A DNA stretch of 55,339 nt from Agmasoma carcini (nom. nud.) (taxonomy: Eukaryota > Microsporidia > Thelohaniidae): assembly GCA_029232285.1 (NCBI GenBank), contig JAOXFI010000050.1:1-55339 (forward strand). Direction: 5' to 3'. The position numbers and the translations under genes are program-made. Under the pieces are notes generated by a model. That model saw only the letters and a program-made list of their open reading frames with translations, was not told the origin of the DNA and did not search any database. Positions within the stretch are counted from its first letter, which is position 1. The number at the start of each line of letters is the position of its first letter. Shown here in pieces: positions 10,309 through 20,989 of the stretch.

Positions 10309-11142
10309 CTATTGATTATCATTACACTTAAAAATCTTTCTCATATTCTCATCAAATGAAGATTTATAATGTCTGGGGTAGTCTGTAGGTCCACCAATAC
10401 ACAAGCACTTCATTATCAACTTAGAGCATCCATCCTCAGGAGGTGGTGTTATAGAATTAATTATTTTTATATTAAACCTACCATAATTACTTAATACAGG
10501 AAATACATTATTAAGCTTGGAAGTGCTAAAGTGATTAAAACTATCATAATTATTAAAAGTTATCATTAATGAATAGTTACATGACCCATTCTCACATAAG
10601 AATCTGCTATCATTAACCAATTGATTGTAAATTGAATCATCACTACATTTATAGTCTTTTAAAATATTCAAATTAAAAATATTTACGTTGTCTTTGTTAT
10701 TAACAAAAATATGATTAGTAAATTCAGTAATTGGATTATCAACAACCAAATAATATTTCTTATTCGCCTTACCAGCACTAAAAACACCCCTTATCTTATT
10801 AATCAGTGTATCTCTATTAAGATAACAATAATCATCAAAGTTTCTAACTATCTGACCAACCCTTAAAAATTCATTCTCTCCGATTTCATGTATCATCAGA
10901 TCAAAATTTTCGGAAAAAAAACAACCTTCCATTTTATTATTAATTATTACATCATTCCCAAGAAAAATAGTTGAATTAAAAATGTAACTTTCAAAGAGAC
11001 ATGGTTCAAGACTGTTAAGAATGCAACTTTTATGTGCAAATTCATCTGGTTTTGATGCAGATACCAAGTTTATACCGTTTTGTATTAGCTTGTAGTTGTC
11101 TATAGTTGAATTTTTCTTATAAACGTTGGTGACGTATGCCAT
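10309..11142 (-). CDS. Hypothetical 277-aa protein
   Basis: Long intact minus-strand frame, MAYVTNVYKKNST..., in a region otherwise full of stops. Upstream on the coding strand AAATTTTTTCAC lies about 20 bp before the ATG, supporting this start. No signal peptide or membrane segment. The protein is Asn- and Cys-rich, with a C-terminal cluster including CSKLIMKCLCIGGPTDYPRHY and a FKCND terminus that might bind metal, although no known zinc motif fits. No family recognised; it may be a lineage-specific protein. Confidence 0.75.
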   Translation of the reverse strand: MAYVTNVYKKNSTIDNYKLIQNGINLVSASKPDEFAHKSCILNSLEPCLFESYIFNSTIFLGNDVIINNKMEGCFFSENFDLMIHEIGENEFLRVGQIVRNFDDYCYLNRDTLINKIRGVFSAGKANKKYYLVVDNPITEFTNHIFVNNKDNVNIFNLNILKDYKCSDDSIYNQLVNDSRFLCENGSCNYSLMITFNNYDSFNHFSTSKLNNVFPVLSNYGRFNIKIINSITPPPEDGCSKLIMKCLCIGGPTDYPRHYKSSFDENMRKIFKCNDNQ

Positions 11143-12800
11143 TGTATTTTTTTTAGTGAAAAAATTTAAATCTAGAAATTTTTTAAAAAAATATTAAAAA
11201 TAATCTTTAAGATTATATTTTGAGATATTTTCCTTTTTGATTCTATATAAATTCATACTCTCTAGTGGTCCAGAATGGGAATATCTTAATTGATGGTTGT
11301 TGATAATATGATATTGACAGCTTTTTGAATATTTCTTAAAAAGCAAAATAATTAACTTAGATGATGACATGCAACAAGATGAAGAATGATAATAAAAATA
11401 GTTAATAATAACAGGTTTAATTATCTAATATTAAAAAGTAGTATTAATTGGGAACCCCTCTAAATTATTACAAAGAATCTCAAAATATCAGTTTACTTGA
11501 AAAACCCCAAAAATAAAATAGAATATATAAAAGAAAGATAATGACCATACAATTACCCCTATTTCAATATAAGACAATGAAAAAAACTTGATTAGTAATA
11601 CTTTAAAGACACTATACTATAAATAGCTAGCTTAGTAATATTACCCACACCGACCAGCTTTCTATTAAATCTGATCTTCCCTGCCATAGGAAGAAGAAGT
11701 GGCTGTTTATCAACTGAAAACTATTAAACAAAAGTAAACAAGGTTATCTTTGTACCTACGGCTATGTTCTAGCTCCTAATCTGCTATAACATAATTCACC
11801 GTTGTCTTCTCACGTGGATATCTGGACTCATTGCAGTACATAAAAATGTAAAATTAGTGAAACTTAAAAAACACATCGTCTTATTCGTATTTACTGTCAA
11901 TTAAGCATTAAGAGTATGATTATCAAACTTATAAATAGATTTTCTTAAAATATCATCCAGAAGTATAAAAATTAAAAAAAAATTTATAATAGAATTGATT
12001 TTTATAAAAGTTAATTTGTGAAATAAATAGATGGTAATTTTCAAATAAAACATATTTAATTTGATATCTCGGCAATATTCAATTTTAGTATTACAAAAAT
12101 GTGATAATGAATATATTATGAATTTTATAGATATTTTAAAGCTAGAAATACCGTGATGAACGTTCAATTGTTACATCTTTGTTGTTTTACATTCCAGATA
12201 TGGTTAATTTTCGATATTATAGTTAGTAAATTTAACTATAATCTTAATCTTTTTTAAAAATTTGCATGGATTACATCATTTCATGTCAATAGGGTTCTTC
12301 GGTTGCTTCTATAATTACTTATATAATACAAAGTGTTAGTCTTTGTTATATTTTACACAACGACAACGGTGATTATTTATTATTTCTCATATGGCTTAAA
12401 TATGTGAAATTTTGAAAAAAAACACGTTCAGGGCAGATATCGTTATGATTGGATATATGAGAAATAACTAGAACGGATATTGATTGCAATATTTTACAAT
12501 AAGAACGTTTGTTATATTTTGATTTAACAACCTAAACTGCTTTGCAAAAAAGTAGTACCCAAAAATGAAAATAATTATTTGTATAAGACGTGATAAAAGA
12601 ATATATAAAATTAAAAATAGTATTTATAGACATACAGACTCTATAAAATCTGACACTTTAAAAAGATTGTTTAAAGACAGAAAATATTGACTAAAAGAAT
12701 AATTAGAGTCTAATCGTATAATTAATTTCATGATCGAGTATTGTGTATAAATTCTTTTGATAATTTTGGTAAATTTTTAATATAAATTATAAGTAAAACA
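11143..12800. other. Gene desert
   Basis: No gene seen. Positions 11590-11830 hold family X copy 3. An 88-codon frame at 11901-12167 (minus) is compositionally like spacer and has no start element. The remainder is decayed A+T-rich sequence. Confidence 0.55.
11590..11830 (-). repeat. Dispersed repeat family X, copy 3
   Basis: Contains CTTTAAAGACACTATACTATA, CTGTTTATCAAC, AACAAGGTTATCTTTG and CACCGTTGTCTTCTCAC in the same order as the 23.3- and 38.4-kb copies. The minus-strand decayed reading includes RRYKDNLVYF and KITLFTFV. Confidence 0.6.
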
Positions 12801-12814
12801 TAAAACAATTACTC

Positions 12815-13708
12815 TATGGGTAAACATGTTTCTATGGAGTTTTCAATACGCGAAATCAGTGCCAAAACCGACTTAAAGAGATCTACTATGTAAGATCATG
12901 TCAGAAAATACAAGATTGATAAAAATGTGATGGCAGGAAGAAATCAATCGATATAAGCAATATAAAATTAATTTTAAATGATCAATAAAAAATCTTACGC
13001 TACATGCCTAAATATTAAAAATTATTGAAGATGAATCGATTTGAGTAGCCTTTTTTGAAAGATTATCGCTTTAAATGGGTTTATACTTCTTCTAATCCAA
13101 AATTATCAAATCTGCAAATAATTAACAAATTAAGAATTGCAAAACTGTGGCCATTTGAGGTTAAAGGCTTTTAGCAACTTTTTTTCTAATAAAAATTTAT
13201 AATGATTTAAGAAGCTAAAGTGTGAGTTAAAAAATCAACATTTTTAAATGAAATTATTAAATTGGTAAGAAGAAAATATTTGTTTTGGTGTATGATAAGA
13301 AATAATATTAGTAATTTGGTGTTTTTAAATGGATTCTTAAATGCTATATATTATACAAGATATTGAGCAATAATATAAATGAGAGCGGAAAAAAAATTAA
13401 TTTTCAATACCAACAAGACAATAATTTAAATCGTATAACTAAAATAGCATCAAAGTTTTTAATATATGAATATTGAGGTGTTAGAATGACCTTCACAGAG
13501 CTTAGACCTCAACCCTATGGAACATCTATCGGCTTATTTAAAGAATATATTGAGAAATATTGTTTTTGAAAACGAGCCGTATTTAATATCAAAAATTAGT
13601 GAAATGTGGTCTGATATCGGTACCTTGTATTGTAGAACATTAGTAGATTATATGGCTAAGAGAATAAAAGGGGTTATAATGGCAAAAGAGGTACATACAT
13701 CATATTAA
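12815..13708 (+). mobile_element. Tc1/mariner transposase relic
   Basis: Decayed plus-strand transposase. The N-terminal helix-turn-helix region reads SIREISAKTDLKRST followed by a stop, then DHVRKYKI (about 12837-12925), ending in a GR-type linker. FQYQQDNN at about 13403-13426 corresponds to the FQQDN-PKH second catalytic Asp. SQSLDLNPMEHLSAYLK at 13493-13543 corresponds to WPSQSPDLNPIEHLW with the third acidic residue (Glu in NPME), and the C-terminal W-DI...L...RI..VI.A...T-Y block ends at a natural stop. The Trp before PSQS has become TGA (13487-13489). Inactive. Confidence 0.85.
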
Positions 13709-15840
13709 ATAAAAATGTCCTGTTTTAAATTAAAAATATTATATGGTTAGACTCTATTTATTTGTTTTTATTCAAAAATTTCTAGTCTTCACACAAACTT
13801 TTTGGGGTGTCTAATTTTTTATAGTATTGTACAATTACAATTGTTTTTAACATTTATATATGACTTATAATATAATACATAGTGTAATCATGTTTGTAAA
13901 AAAAGTAGCTTCTTAATAATTAATAATCGAAACATCCCATGGAGCTCTATAAAAAAATAAATTGTCAAATAATATAAATTGTGGTGTTTTACCTTATATG
14001 GCTCTATATTTTAAAGATTTTAGTCTTTAATTCTGCTATTCTTGAAAACCCAAAAAATAACAAAAATATTATTATAATATTTATTCATACAAATTCTGAA
14101 ATTAAGAACCGAACATGTTTTGAAAGAGATTCGTTTATAGAAAGGTACATTGTCATACGAGAAATATAATTTATATATATCAATTATAATAGCTAATATT
14201 TTAAACAAAAATATTCTATTTACAAAATAACAGCAATAATCTATTTAATAAACGCGGTGTTTTAAATGGTATGTAACAATGTTTGTCACAAATATCTATT
14301 ATGGTAAAATATATTTGGTATTAAGCCTCTCCATAAGCTCAAATCACACAAAATTATAAAAATATGCTTTCAAAATTTGAAAAATCATCATTTAATATTT
14401 TCAGTAAATTGTGTTTTTTATGTTCAATAAGAAGACAAAAATGTCAATATTACATTTTATATAAACAAATGATGTTTTTATTATGTACGTATCAATTTCG
14501 TGCAGTTTTTCAAGTTATGATGGAATAAAACATGTTTTTATCAATATACTTTATAAAATATTAATTGATATGTAATCAGAGCTTCAATGGAATGTTAATC
14601 ATCTTCTGAGTGTGATTTAAATGATGTTCTGTCGTTTAGTGTTGACAATTTTGCACAAAAACCAATATTTGCCTTAAATCATTCTACTCTTATAGACATA
14701 GTATATTATAATATAAACTGAGTAAAGTTTTTAGGATTTACTTTTTTTGCAAACGTGATAATAAGTAACATGTTTAGAAATTATATTTAAAAAATTAAAC
14801 AACAAAATACTTTATTCATTTCTTTTCATTCATATTTTTTGTTGTCATCTTCTATCCAGTTCAAGAATTTCATTTTTGGGATGCTACTTTTTTTCCAAAA
14901 CAGTGTATAGTTGCTAAAATATAAGCATACTTAATTCTAATTATTATATGGGTTTTTTACCAAAGAATTGATAGAGGATGAATATGTAATATCACCTTTA
15001 AATTATTTATAATAGAAACTATTACAGACGAATCTTAAGATATATTATTTAAATTATAGTAGATACTCTACTCTTATATGATTGCTCGCTACTATAAAAA
15101 AGTTTACAAAAATTTACCAATGAGTCAAGAGAAAATATACAAAACTAATAAAAAGGTAATTACACCAAATTCTATTTATTAAAGCTACAGGTGTGCTCTC
15201 TACAGCAATATTAAACGTAATAATTGATATTATGATAGGTCATTCGTTTTTATTGAATTAAATGATGAATTTGGTCTTTTAATAAATTGAATGAAATAAG
15301 GATGTGTGAAAAAGAACATTCAGAAAAGCTTATGTAGATAAGAGGTATTTGATTTACAATAGAAATTACACATAATTATAACTAACTTTAACATTATATA
15401 TTAAAAAATACAAAATTTATAATTTAAGTTATTTTTGTATTTTGTTATGGTTAAGGGTTTAATTTTGTGTTACAATAATTGTTCAGTTTGAGTATTTATT
15501 GTTATAAATTCAATAACCTTAAGAATAATATTTGATTTTTAAATTAAATGATACAAAAATATAATAATAAGGTTTCCTTATTTTAAGGTTGTATATATTG
15601 AAAATCCATGTGACTCATGGTTTAAGATATCACACAAGATTTCGATTTCTCACACAATAATCAAATTTTAATAGAAAATTCGGATCATCTGTAAACATTT
15701 ATATAAAATCTTTTTTTTATAAATAAATGATAAATTTGGGTATTTTATACTTTGGGGATATTTCTTTATAAGTTATTGTCGTATGAGTGTTCACACCTAT
15801 GAGCAACTAAAATGTTCAACATAATTTCAAAAAACACTAT
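13709..15840. other. Gene desert
   Basis: No gene or recognisable transposase found; stops are frequent in all frames. Two overlapping 62-codon frames at 13981-14208 on opposite strands are spacer-like and not called. Confidence 0.5.
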
Positions 15841-15849
15841 GGAATATCA

Positions 15850-16184
15850 CAATAAGAAGTGAATTATTTTGTGAATCGATGTGGTATTTAAAAACCCATC
15901 ATTACACTTGAACTTCTAAAGATTTTAAAGGTTCAGGCAAAAAATGATCGATACATGATTGATTGTGTTGATCTTAGAAGATACAAAGAAGAAAATAATG
16001 ATTAAAACCGATTACTATACAAGATATACATGGGTATGTCCTATGAAAGCGAATATAGAAACTGAGGTGGCAACAAATCTAAGATCAATTTTTATGCATT
16101 ATGGGATACCTAAACTAATTCATTTTGACAATAAGATAATTTTGAAATTAAATGATTCAAAATTTTCTACAAGAAATTTTTATA
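15850..16184 (+). mobile_element. LTR-retrotransposon integrase relic (Ty3-like), left part
   Basis: The plus strand has VNRCGI...VQAKNDRYMIDCVDLRRYKEEN around 15870-15995, corresponding to the integrase linker and the first catalytic Asp strand (W-x-IDFIDLRRY). After a frameshift, TDYYTRYTWVCPMKANIETEVATNL and HYGIPKLIHFDNK follow at 16000-16135, matching the DxF(S/T)RY-WVFP and yGiPk-ihsDNG motifs with the second Asp. The match is interrupted at 16185 by an inserted element. No polymerase or LTR is recognisable nearby. Confidence 0.75.
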
Positions 16185-17263
16185 GGGTTTCACGATCAAC
16201 TTTCCAGTTGTTTCAATCAAATTTCCAATCGTCACAACTAAATTTCTAATATATTTTTTTAAAATAATAAAAAACAGCAAATTCTTAAAATCATTTATTC
16301 AAAAACGTTTTCTGGTCTTTCCAACTCGATTATATATCTCAGCATCTTTCTAAAATATCCATCACATTTGTAAGCACTTATTCTTTAAAACCCAGAATTA
16401 ATTAAATCCTTAATTTTTTTTTTCTATTTAGTGGAAGGTATTAAATCTTAAAATCCAGACAGCTAATGATCTTAGCAAGCCCTTGCAATGGTATGTACTG
16501 GGATTATCTTTTTTAAAACCAGATCAAAAATATATTTTTAAACTCAAACGGTTTTGAGACCAAATAGACAAGTCTTAAACTCTTCTCCTATTAAGACCTT
16601 TATGGCATATCATAACATTTTTGTGTTCTTACCGTAGGCACATCTACCAAAGCTTATGTTCCAATTAAGGACCCACCTTTATTTGGTCTAGATGATACGG
16701 CAAAACCAACTTCGTCTAAAATACAAGTTGATTAGATCTATGAATTATTTCATACTTACGGAACGTTTTCTAATTGTGGTTTCTATGTTCCGAGGAGCAG
16801 AGACTATTGTCGCTCTATAGTTAATGAAACTCTTATCAATAGTGCTACGAGATACTTGAAGGTTAAAATGAACTTTAATTCGTCTACAGAGTTCCTTTCG
16901 ATCAGAATCAAGGTTAGATTTACGTCATTATCCTGTTATTTTAAAGTTATTTGGCCTATTTCTGATAGTTATTGATCACCTTTACGACAGACCAATAATT
17001 AAAAACCAGGGCTTTTGAAATATATTTGGTTGACCATCCCTGCCTGATTTTAGACAATATCTTTCTCTTGACCATATGGTTGGTTTAAAATAATTAAAAA
17101 TTATGAATTTTATTATTGGAATCATGGTTGTAATGATTGGAATGTTGATCGCGACGATTGGAAACTTGTTTGAAACGGTTTGAATGCTGATTGCAAATAT
17201 TGGAAACTTAATTGAAACAATTGGAAACTGGCTGCAACGACCGAAAAATAGATCTTGGAACCC
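16185..17263 (-). mobile_element. IS630/Tc1-type element nested in the integrase
   Basis: A 1,079-bp unit bounded by inverted repeats GGGTTTCACGATC (16185-16197) and GATCTTGGAACCC (17251-17263), flanked on both sides by TA, the usual target duplication of this superfamily. Inside both ends are further inverted, sub-repeated stretches around GACGATTGGAAA and ATTGAAACAA. The minus strand carries a decayed DDE_3-type transposase: RKELCRRIKVHFNLQVSRSTI (HTH region, about 16940-16870) and LDEVGFAVSSRPNKG with VDVPTVRTQKC (about 16720-16610), the first catalytic Asp strand. Frameshifts and stops make it inactive. Confidence 0.8.
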
Positions 17264-17265
17264 TA

Positions 17266-17532
17266 TTTTACATTTATAAAACATCGAATTATTATGAAAT
17301 AAAACATAAGAAGATTATTAAATTAAATAAACAAAATCTGATTTCATCCCAACTAAACAATAAAAATATGATAAAATTAAAAATAATAAAAAATGTATTT
17401 TATAACCTTTTTTTGAATTTCACGTGATAATTAAAATTATTACTGCTGATATCAAAAAACGAAACAATGGTTTAAGTATAAAAAAGTCAGATAACTCTAA
17501 GTTATATATTTTTACCATTGATATATAAATAC
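17266..17532. other. Integrase continuation and spacer
   Basis: Just right of the nested element, the plus strand reads FYIYKTSNYYEI, which can continue the interrupted integrase (I-Y-KTS-YYPQ-type region after the second Asp) with a one-base frame change. Beyond 17310 it is A+T-rich with no gene. Confidence 0.45.
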
Positions 17533-17533
17533 A

Positions 17534-17851
17534 ACTAATCATGACTAATCGTAACTAATCATGACTAATCATAACATATCATAACATATCATAACATATC
17601 ATGACTAATCGTAACTAATCATGACTAATCATAACATATCATGACTAATAATAACATATCATGACTAATCATCACTAATCATCAATAATCATAACATATC
17701 ATAACATATCATAACATATCATGACTAATCGTAACTAATCATAACATATCATGACTAATAATAACATATCATGACTAATCATCAATAATCATCAATAATC
17801 ATAACATATCATAACATATCATAACTAATCATCACTAATCATCACTAATCA
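17534..17851. repeat. 10-bp minisatellite
   Basis: About 32 copies of 10-bp units of the forms ATCATAACAT, ATCATGACTA and ATCGTAACTA, arranged in mixed higher-order blocks. Confidence 0.95.
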
Positions 17852-18238
17852 TGATATTATAAACCTATAATGTTTTATTTTGACATAACTAACTAAATTT
17901 TATAAAAAAAATTTATTTTATTAATTTTTTATTAAATTAAAAACAAACAAAAAAATTCAATTTATTAATTAAATAAAATTTTCATATTAAAATATCACAA
18001 ATATTTTAATATGAAAATAATTCAATTTTATATTTCAACTAAAAATATGAAAATGAACTTGTAGATTTGAACATAATAAATATGTAAATATAATCAGCTT
18101 ATCCTTTAATATTAATATTATAATTATTATCATTATATTTATTATAATTATTATCATTATATTTATTATTATAATTTCTTTATAATATAATTTCTTTATA
18201 TTATTTTTGAATATAAATATATCAAAAAAATTTTACTC
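17852..18238. other. A+T-rich spacer
   Basis: Contains a 24-bp direct repeat (ATTATTATCATTATATTT, about 18118-18175) and an inverted pair around 17985-18015 (TTCATATTAAAATAT / ATATTTTAATATGAAAA), which can form a hairpin. AAAAAATTTTACTC abuts the next ATG at 18239. Confidence 0.6.
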
Positions 18239-18613
18239 ATGAAATCATTAATCCAAGACTTGAAGAGACTAAAAACCACCTTTAAATATGAGGCTAGAGA
18301 CTTTCTTGACTATCTTATACTCAAAATAGGTATATTTGCATCTCATTTCGGTTATTTAACACTTAGAAGAGAGACCAAAAATATAATTCTAACGAGAATA
18401 AAAAATTTACAAAATAAACCCTCAAAGAAGAAAATCACGGAGCATTTAGAGGTTATTCTTTTAAAGAGCTTTAGGAACAATGAATACCCCTGCCAAAGAG
18501 AAAAGGAAAGACTAGCAAGAGAGTGTGATTTAAGCATGTACCAAATCAGTGATTGGTTCATTCAAAAGAGATTTAAAACTAAAAATACTATTAACTTAAC
18601 TGTTTATGATTAA
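18239..18613 (+). CDS. Homeodomain protein with Gln at position 51
   Basis: 124-aa protein. Residues about 59-118 fit a homeodomain: Leu74 and Phe78 at core positions 16 and 20, W106 and F107 at 48 and 49, and Arg111 at 53 in the helix DWFIQKRFKTK. Position 51 is Gln109 instead of the nearly invariant Asn that contacts adenine, so DNA specificity may be changed or lost. The N-terminal 58 residues are basic and helical, comparable in layout to the first homeodomain gene (8872-9297), suggesting a shared origin with strong divergence. Start: AAATTTTACTC directly precedes the ATG. Confidence 0.75.
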   Translation: MKSLIQDLKRLKTTFKYEARDFLDYLILKIGIFASHFGYLTLRRETKNIILTRIKNLQNKPSKKKITEHLEVILLKSFRNNEYPCQREKERLARECDLSMYQISDWFIQKRFKTKNTINLTVYD

Positions 18614-19615
18614 AATATGTTATATAATAAACAAAATTGTATTTCCTAACTTAAAAATTTGTATATAAAAATAATTTTATTGGTAAAGCTTATGTTTTAA
18701 TTTTATAATACATTGTAGTGTATTTATATAGGTATGTTATATAGTAGTTGTTGGAAATGAAATATTCAACAAAGAAATAAGAGAATCCATAATCGCTACA
18801 TTAGGAAGATCAATCAAAAGGACGAATTTGCTATGAAGGATAATAATTTGATAAGTGATAAAAAATATAACTGGGACTATAAAAGAAAGCTCATAGTAAA
18901 ATCAATTGTGCACAAGCAGCATAAAATAAACAAAAATATTCACTTACAATATTACTCACAAGGGAGAATAACCCGGCTTCCCAACAGTAGTGATTAAAGG
19001 TGTAAAAGATGTTTATTATATGTAAAGACCTTTAAAATATGCTAATATAAATATATATTTATTATAATAATTGAAAATATCAAATTATAGCATATTTATA
19101 GGTTTATAATACATGATCAGATATAATTATAGTGATAGTTATTTTTAAATAAAATTAATGATAATAGTGCCATTAAGTACACCAACTAGTTATATATCGA
19201 AGAAGAGCTGTCTATATCTATATCTATAATTCTATAATTCTATAATTCTATAATCCTATAATTCTATAATTCTATAATTCTATAACTCTATAATTCTATA
19301 ATTCTATAATTCTATAATCCTATAACTCTATGATTCTATAGTTCTATAATTCTATAGTCCTATAACTCTATGATTCTATAGTCCTATAACTCTATGATTC
19401 TATGATTCTATGATTCTATAATTCTATTAGTTAACTATTGTTATCACATGTAGGTCTCTTTTAAAATAAATATTATGATCAAACATAATTATAATATTAA
19501 TTTTTATGATCATTTTTTATGATCAATTTTTTAAAACATTTTTTTTCAATCAATTTCTATTTTATCTTAAAACATATCTAATTTTACATATAAACAAAAT
19601 ATAAAATAAACAAAC
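18614..19615. other. Spacer without recognised genes
   Basis: Holds a minisatellite at 19211-19428. The segment 18720-19060 is less A+T-rich in places but has no supportable frame. Confidence 0.5.
19211..19428. repeat. 8-bp minisatellite (ATTCTATA)
   Basis: Long run of the 8-bp unit ATTCTATA with variants ATCCTATA, ACTCTATG and GTTCTATA. Confidence 0.95.
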
Positions 19616-20062
19616 ATGAATCAAGACTTTCTAAGAGAAATAGAAGAAATAAGAAATCAAATAATAAGCCTTAGCAATATTTTAGAAAATTTAATCTTAG
19701 AAAACGGACACAACATTCAATCTTTAACAAGACGAGTACAAAACACACATCTAGCAAATCTTATAAATGATAAATACACAAAATTTCACATAGGAACACA
19801 CACTGCAACCTTAAGAATAATAAAATACGAATTATCAAATAGAAACGGCCGATTCAGATTTTCAATGTTATTTTATATGAAATTAAAAACATCATATTTT
19901 GCTTCTAAAAATGTTTGCTTCACAATTATATTAAAAACTAATGATTTTGATAATGGATACTTTAAGATATTAGTTCAAGGGATAGAAGAGGCACTTGTTA
20001 GGTTATGTATACATATACATTCTCATATAGATATGTATCTTAGAATTTTTCCAAATAATTAA
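19616..20062 (+). CDS. Hypothetical 148-aa protein
   Basis: Intact frame beginning MNQDFLREIEEIRNQIISLSNILENLI, predicted helical and possibly coiled coil in the first 30 residues, followed by a mixed alpha/beta region with KFHIGTHTATLRIIKYEL and a C-terminal helix with RLCIHIHSHIDMYLRIF. No signal peptide, no membrane span, no recognised motif. Upstream is TAAACAAAATATAAAATAAACAAAC, a weaker start context than neighbours. Location close to a homeodomain gene and between minisatellites suggests a lineage-specific gene; function not inferred. Confidence 0.6.
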   Translation: MNQDFLREIEEIRNQIISLSNILENLILENGHNIQSLTRRVQNTHLANLINDKYTKFHIGTHTATLRIIKYELSNRNGRFRFSMLFYMKLKTSYFASKNVCFTIILKTNDFDNGYFKILVQGIEEALVRLCIHIHSHIDMYLRIFPNN

Positions 20063-20074
20063 TTGATTAAACTT

Positions 20075-20285
20075 TAATTATATAGAATATATATTAGAAT
20101 ATTAGATATATATAGTATATTAGAACATTAGATTATATATAGAACATTATATATATATGAAATATTAGATATATATAGAACATTAGATATATATTAGAAT
20201 ATAAAATATATATATAGAACATAAGAACATTAGATTTATATTAGATATATATATTAGAACATAAGATTTATATTAGAATGGTTCT
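20075..20285. repeat. Degenerate TATATAGAACATTAGAT repeats
   Basis: Irregular array of about 18-25-bp units containing ATATATTAGA, GAACATTAGA and ATATATAGAAC. Confidence 0.85.
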
Positions 20286-20359
20286 CTTATATATAATTTT
20301 ATAATTGGTACTCCATCCACCAATAATAAAATAATTTATTTTTTTTAAAAATTTTTACC

Positions 20360-20476
20360 ATGGCCCAAAAAAAAGACTACTTTGAAAATTTAGTTGGTTT
20401 CAACAGCTTTAAAGTTGATATGAAAAAATCTGACCAAGAAATACAAGAATACTTTCAAAAATTAAAATCTTTTTAA
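20360..20476 (+). CDS. 38-aa micro-protein with canonical start element
   Basis: Frame MAQKKDYFENLVGFNSFK... of 38 codons ending LKSF, with a strong AAAAATTTTTACC element directly before ATG, identical in style to the proven housekeeping genes nearby. Composition is coding-like (charged, amphipathic helix KSDQEIQEYFQKLK). It is convergent with eL19, whose stop lies 18 bp away. Family not recognised. It is below usual annotation length cut-offs, so it could be missed in related genomes. Confidence 0.6.
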   Translation: MAQKKDYFENLVGFNSFKVDMKKSDQEIQEYFQKLKSF

Positions 20477-20494
20477 TAAATTTTTATTTTAAGC

Positions 20495-20989
20495 TCACAT
20501 TCTAACAGCTTTAAGCTCATCAGCAATATCAGCCTTAACCTTCTGCTCTTCCTTGTATGCCCGTATAGCCTTAAGCATAGCAGTCTTATTCTTAAATAAG
20601 TTACCCCTTGACTGGTTGTAATACTTCCTGTACTCTTCGATAGATAATTCATTGCCCTCTTTCAATTCTCTAAGAAGTGACCTCATCGACCTAATGTTCT
20701 TCATCCATAGTGTCTTACCAGGTAATCGGGCATTCTTGGTACCCCTTCTGGAACCAAGACCCATATGTCTACCCTTGCTCTTAGCCTCAGCTCTATCCCT
20801 GGCTCTAGCTCTGCTATTGTTGTTGTCTTTCTTCTTCATGACTAGATTCTCATCACATAAAGCACGTACCTCATCTGCAGTGTTAGCACCTAAGACTTTC
20901 TCTATCTCAGAAGGGTCAACATATATTTTGCTCCTACCACATTTGTTGATTCTTGCAGCTAATCTTTTTATAGATTCAATGTGCTTCAT
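20495..20989 (-). CDS. RPL19: Large-subunit ribosomal protein eL19
   Basis: 164-aa eL19 (human protein about 196 aa; the shortening is at the C-terminal tail). Diagnostic segments: RLAARINKCGRSKIYVDPSEIEKV near the N-terminus, SRARARDRAEAKSKGRHMGLGSRRGTKNARLP in the middle (the GRHMG-G-R-GT-NAR signature), and LLRELKEGNELSIEEYRKYY with GNLFKNKTAML. Cytosolic 60S component. Start: AAAAAATTTTATCC directly precedes the ATG on the minus strand. Base and codon use are less A+T-biased than hypothetical genes nearby, consistent with high expression. Confidence 0.95.
   Translation of the reverse strand: MKHIESIKRLAARINKCGRSKIYVDPSEIEKVLGANTADEVRALCDENLVMKKKDNNNSRARARDRAEAKSKGRHMGLGSRRGTKNARLPGKTLWMKNIRSMRSLLRELKEGNELSIEEYRKYYNQSRGNLFKNKTAMLKAIRAYKEEQKVKADIADELKAVRM

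Noticed and set aside
13517..13708. 63-codon frame as a gene
   Set aside because: It is the C-terminal piece of a Tc1 transposase whose preceding Trp codon has become a stop.
16982..17284. 100-codon minus-strand frame
   Set aside because: It translates the sub-repeated inverted arm of the IS630-type element (repeats of SIKFPI/SNKFPI type), not a protein gene.
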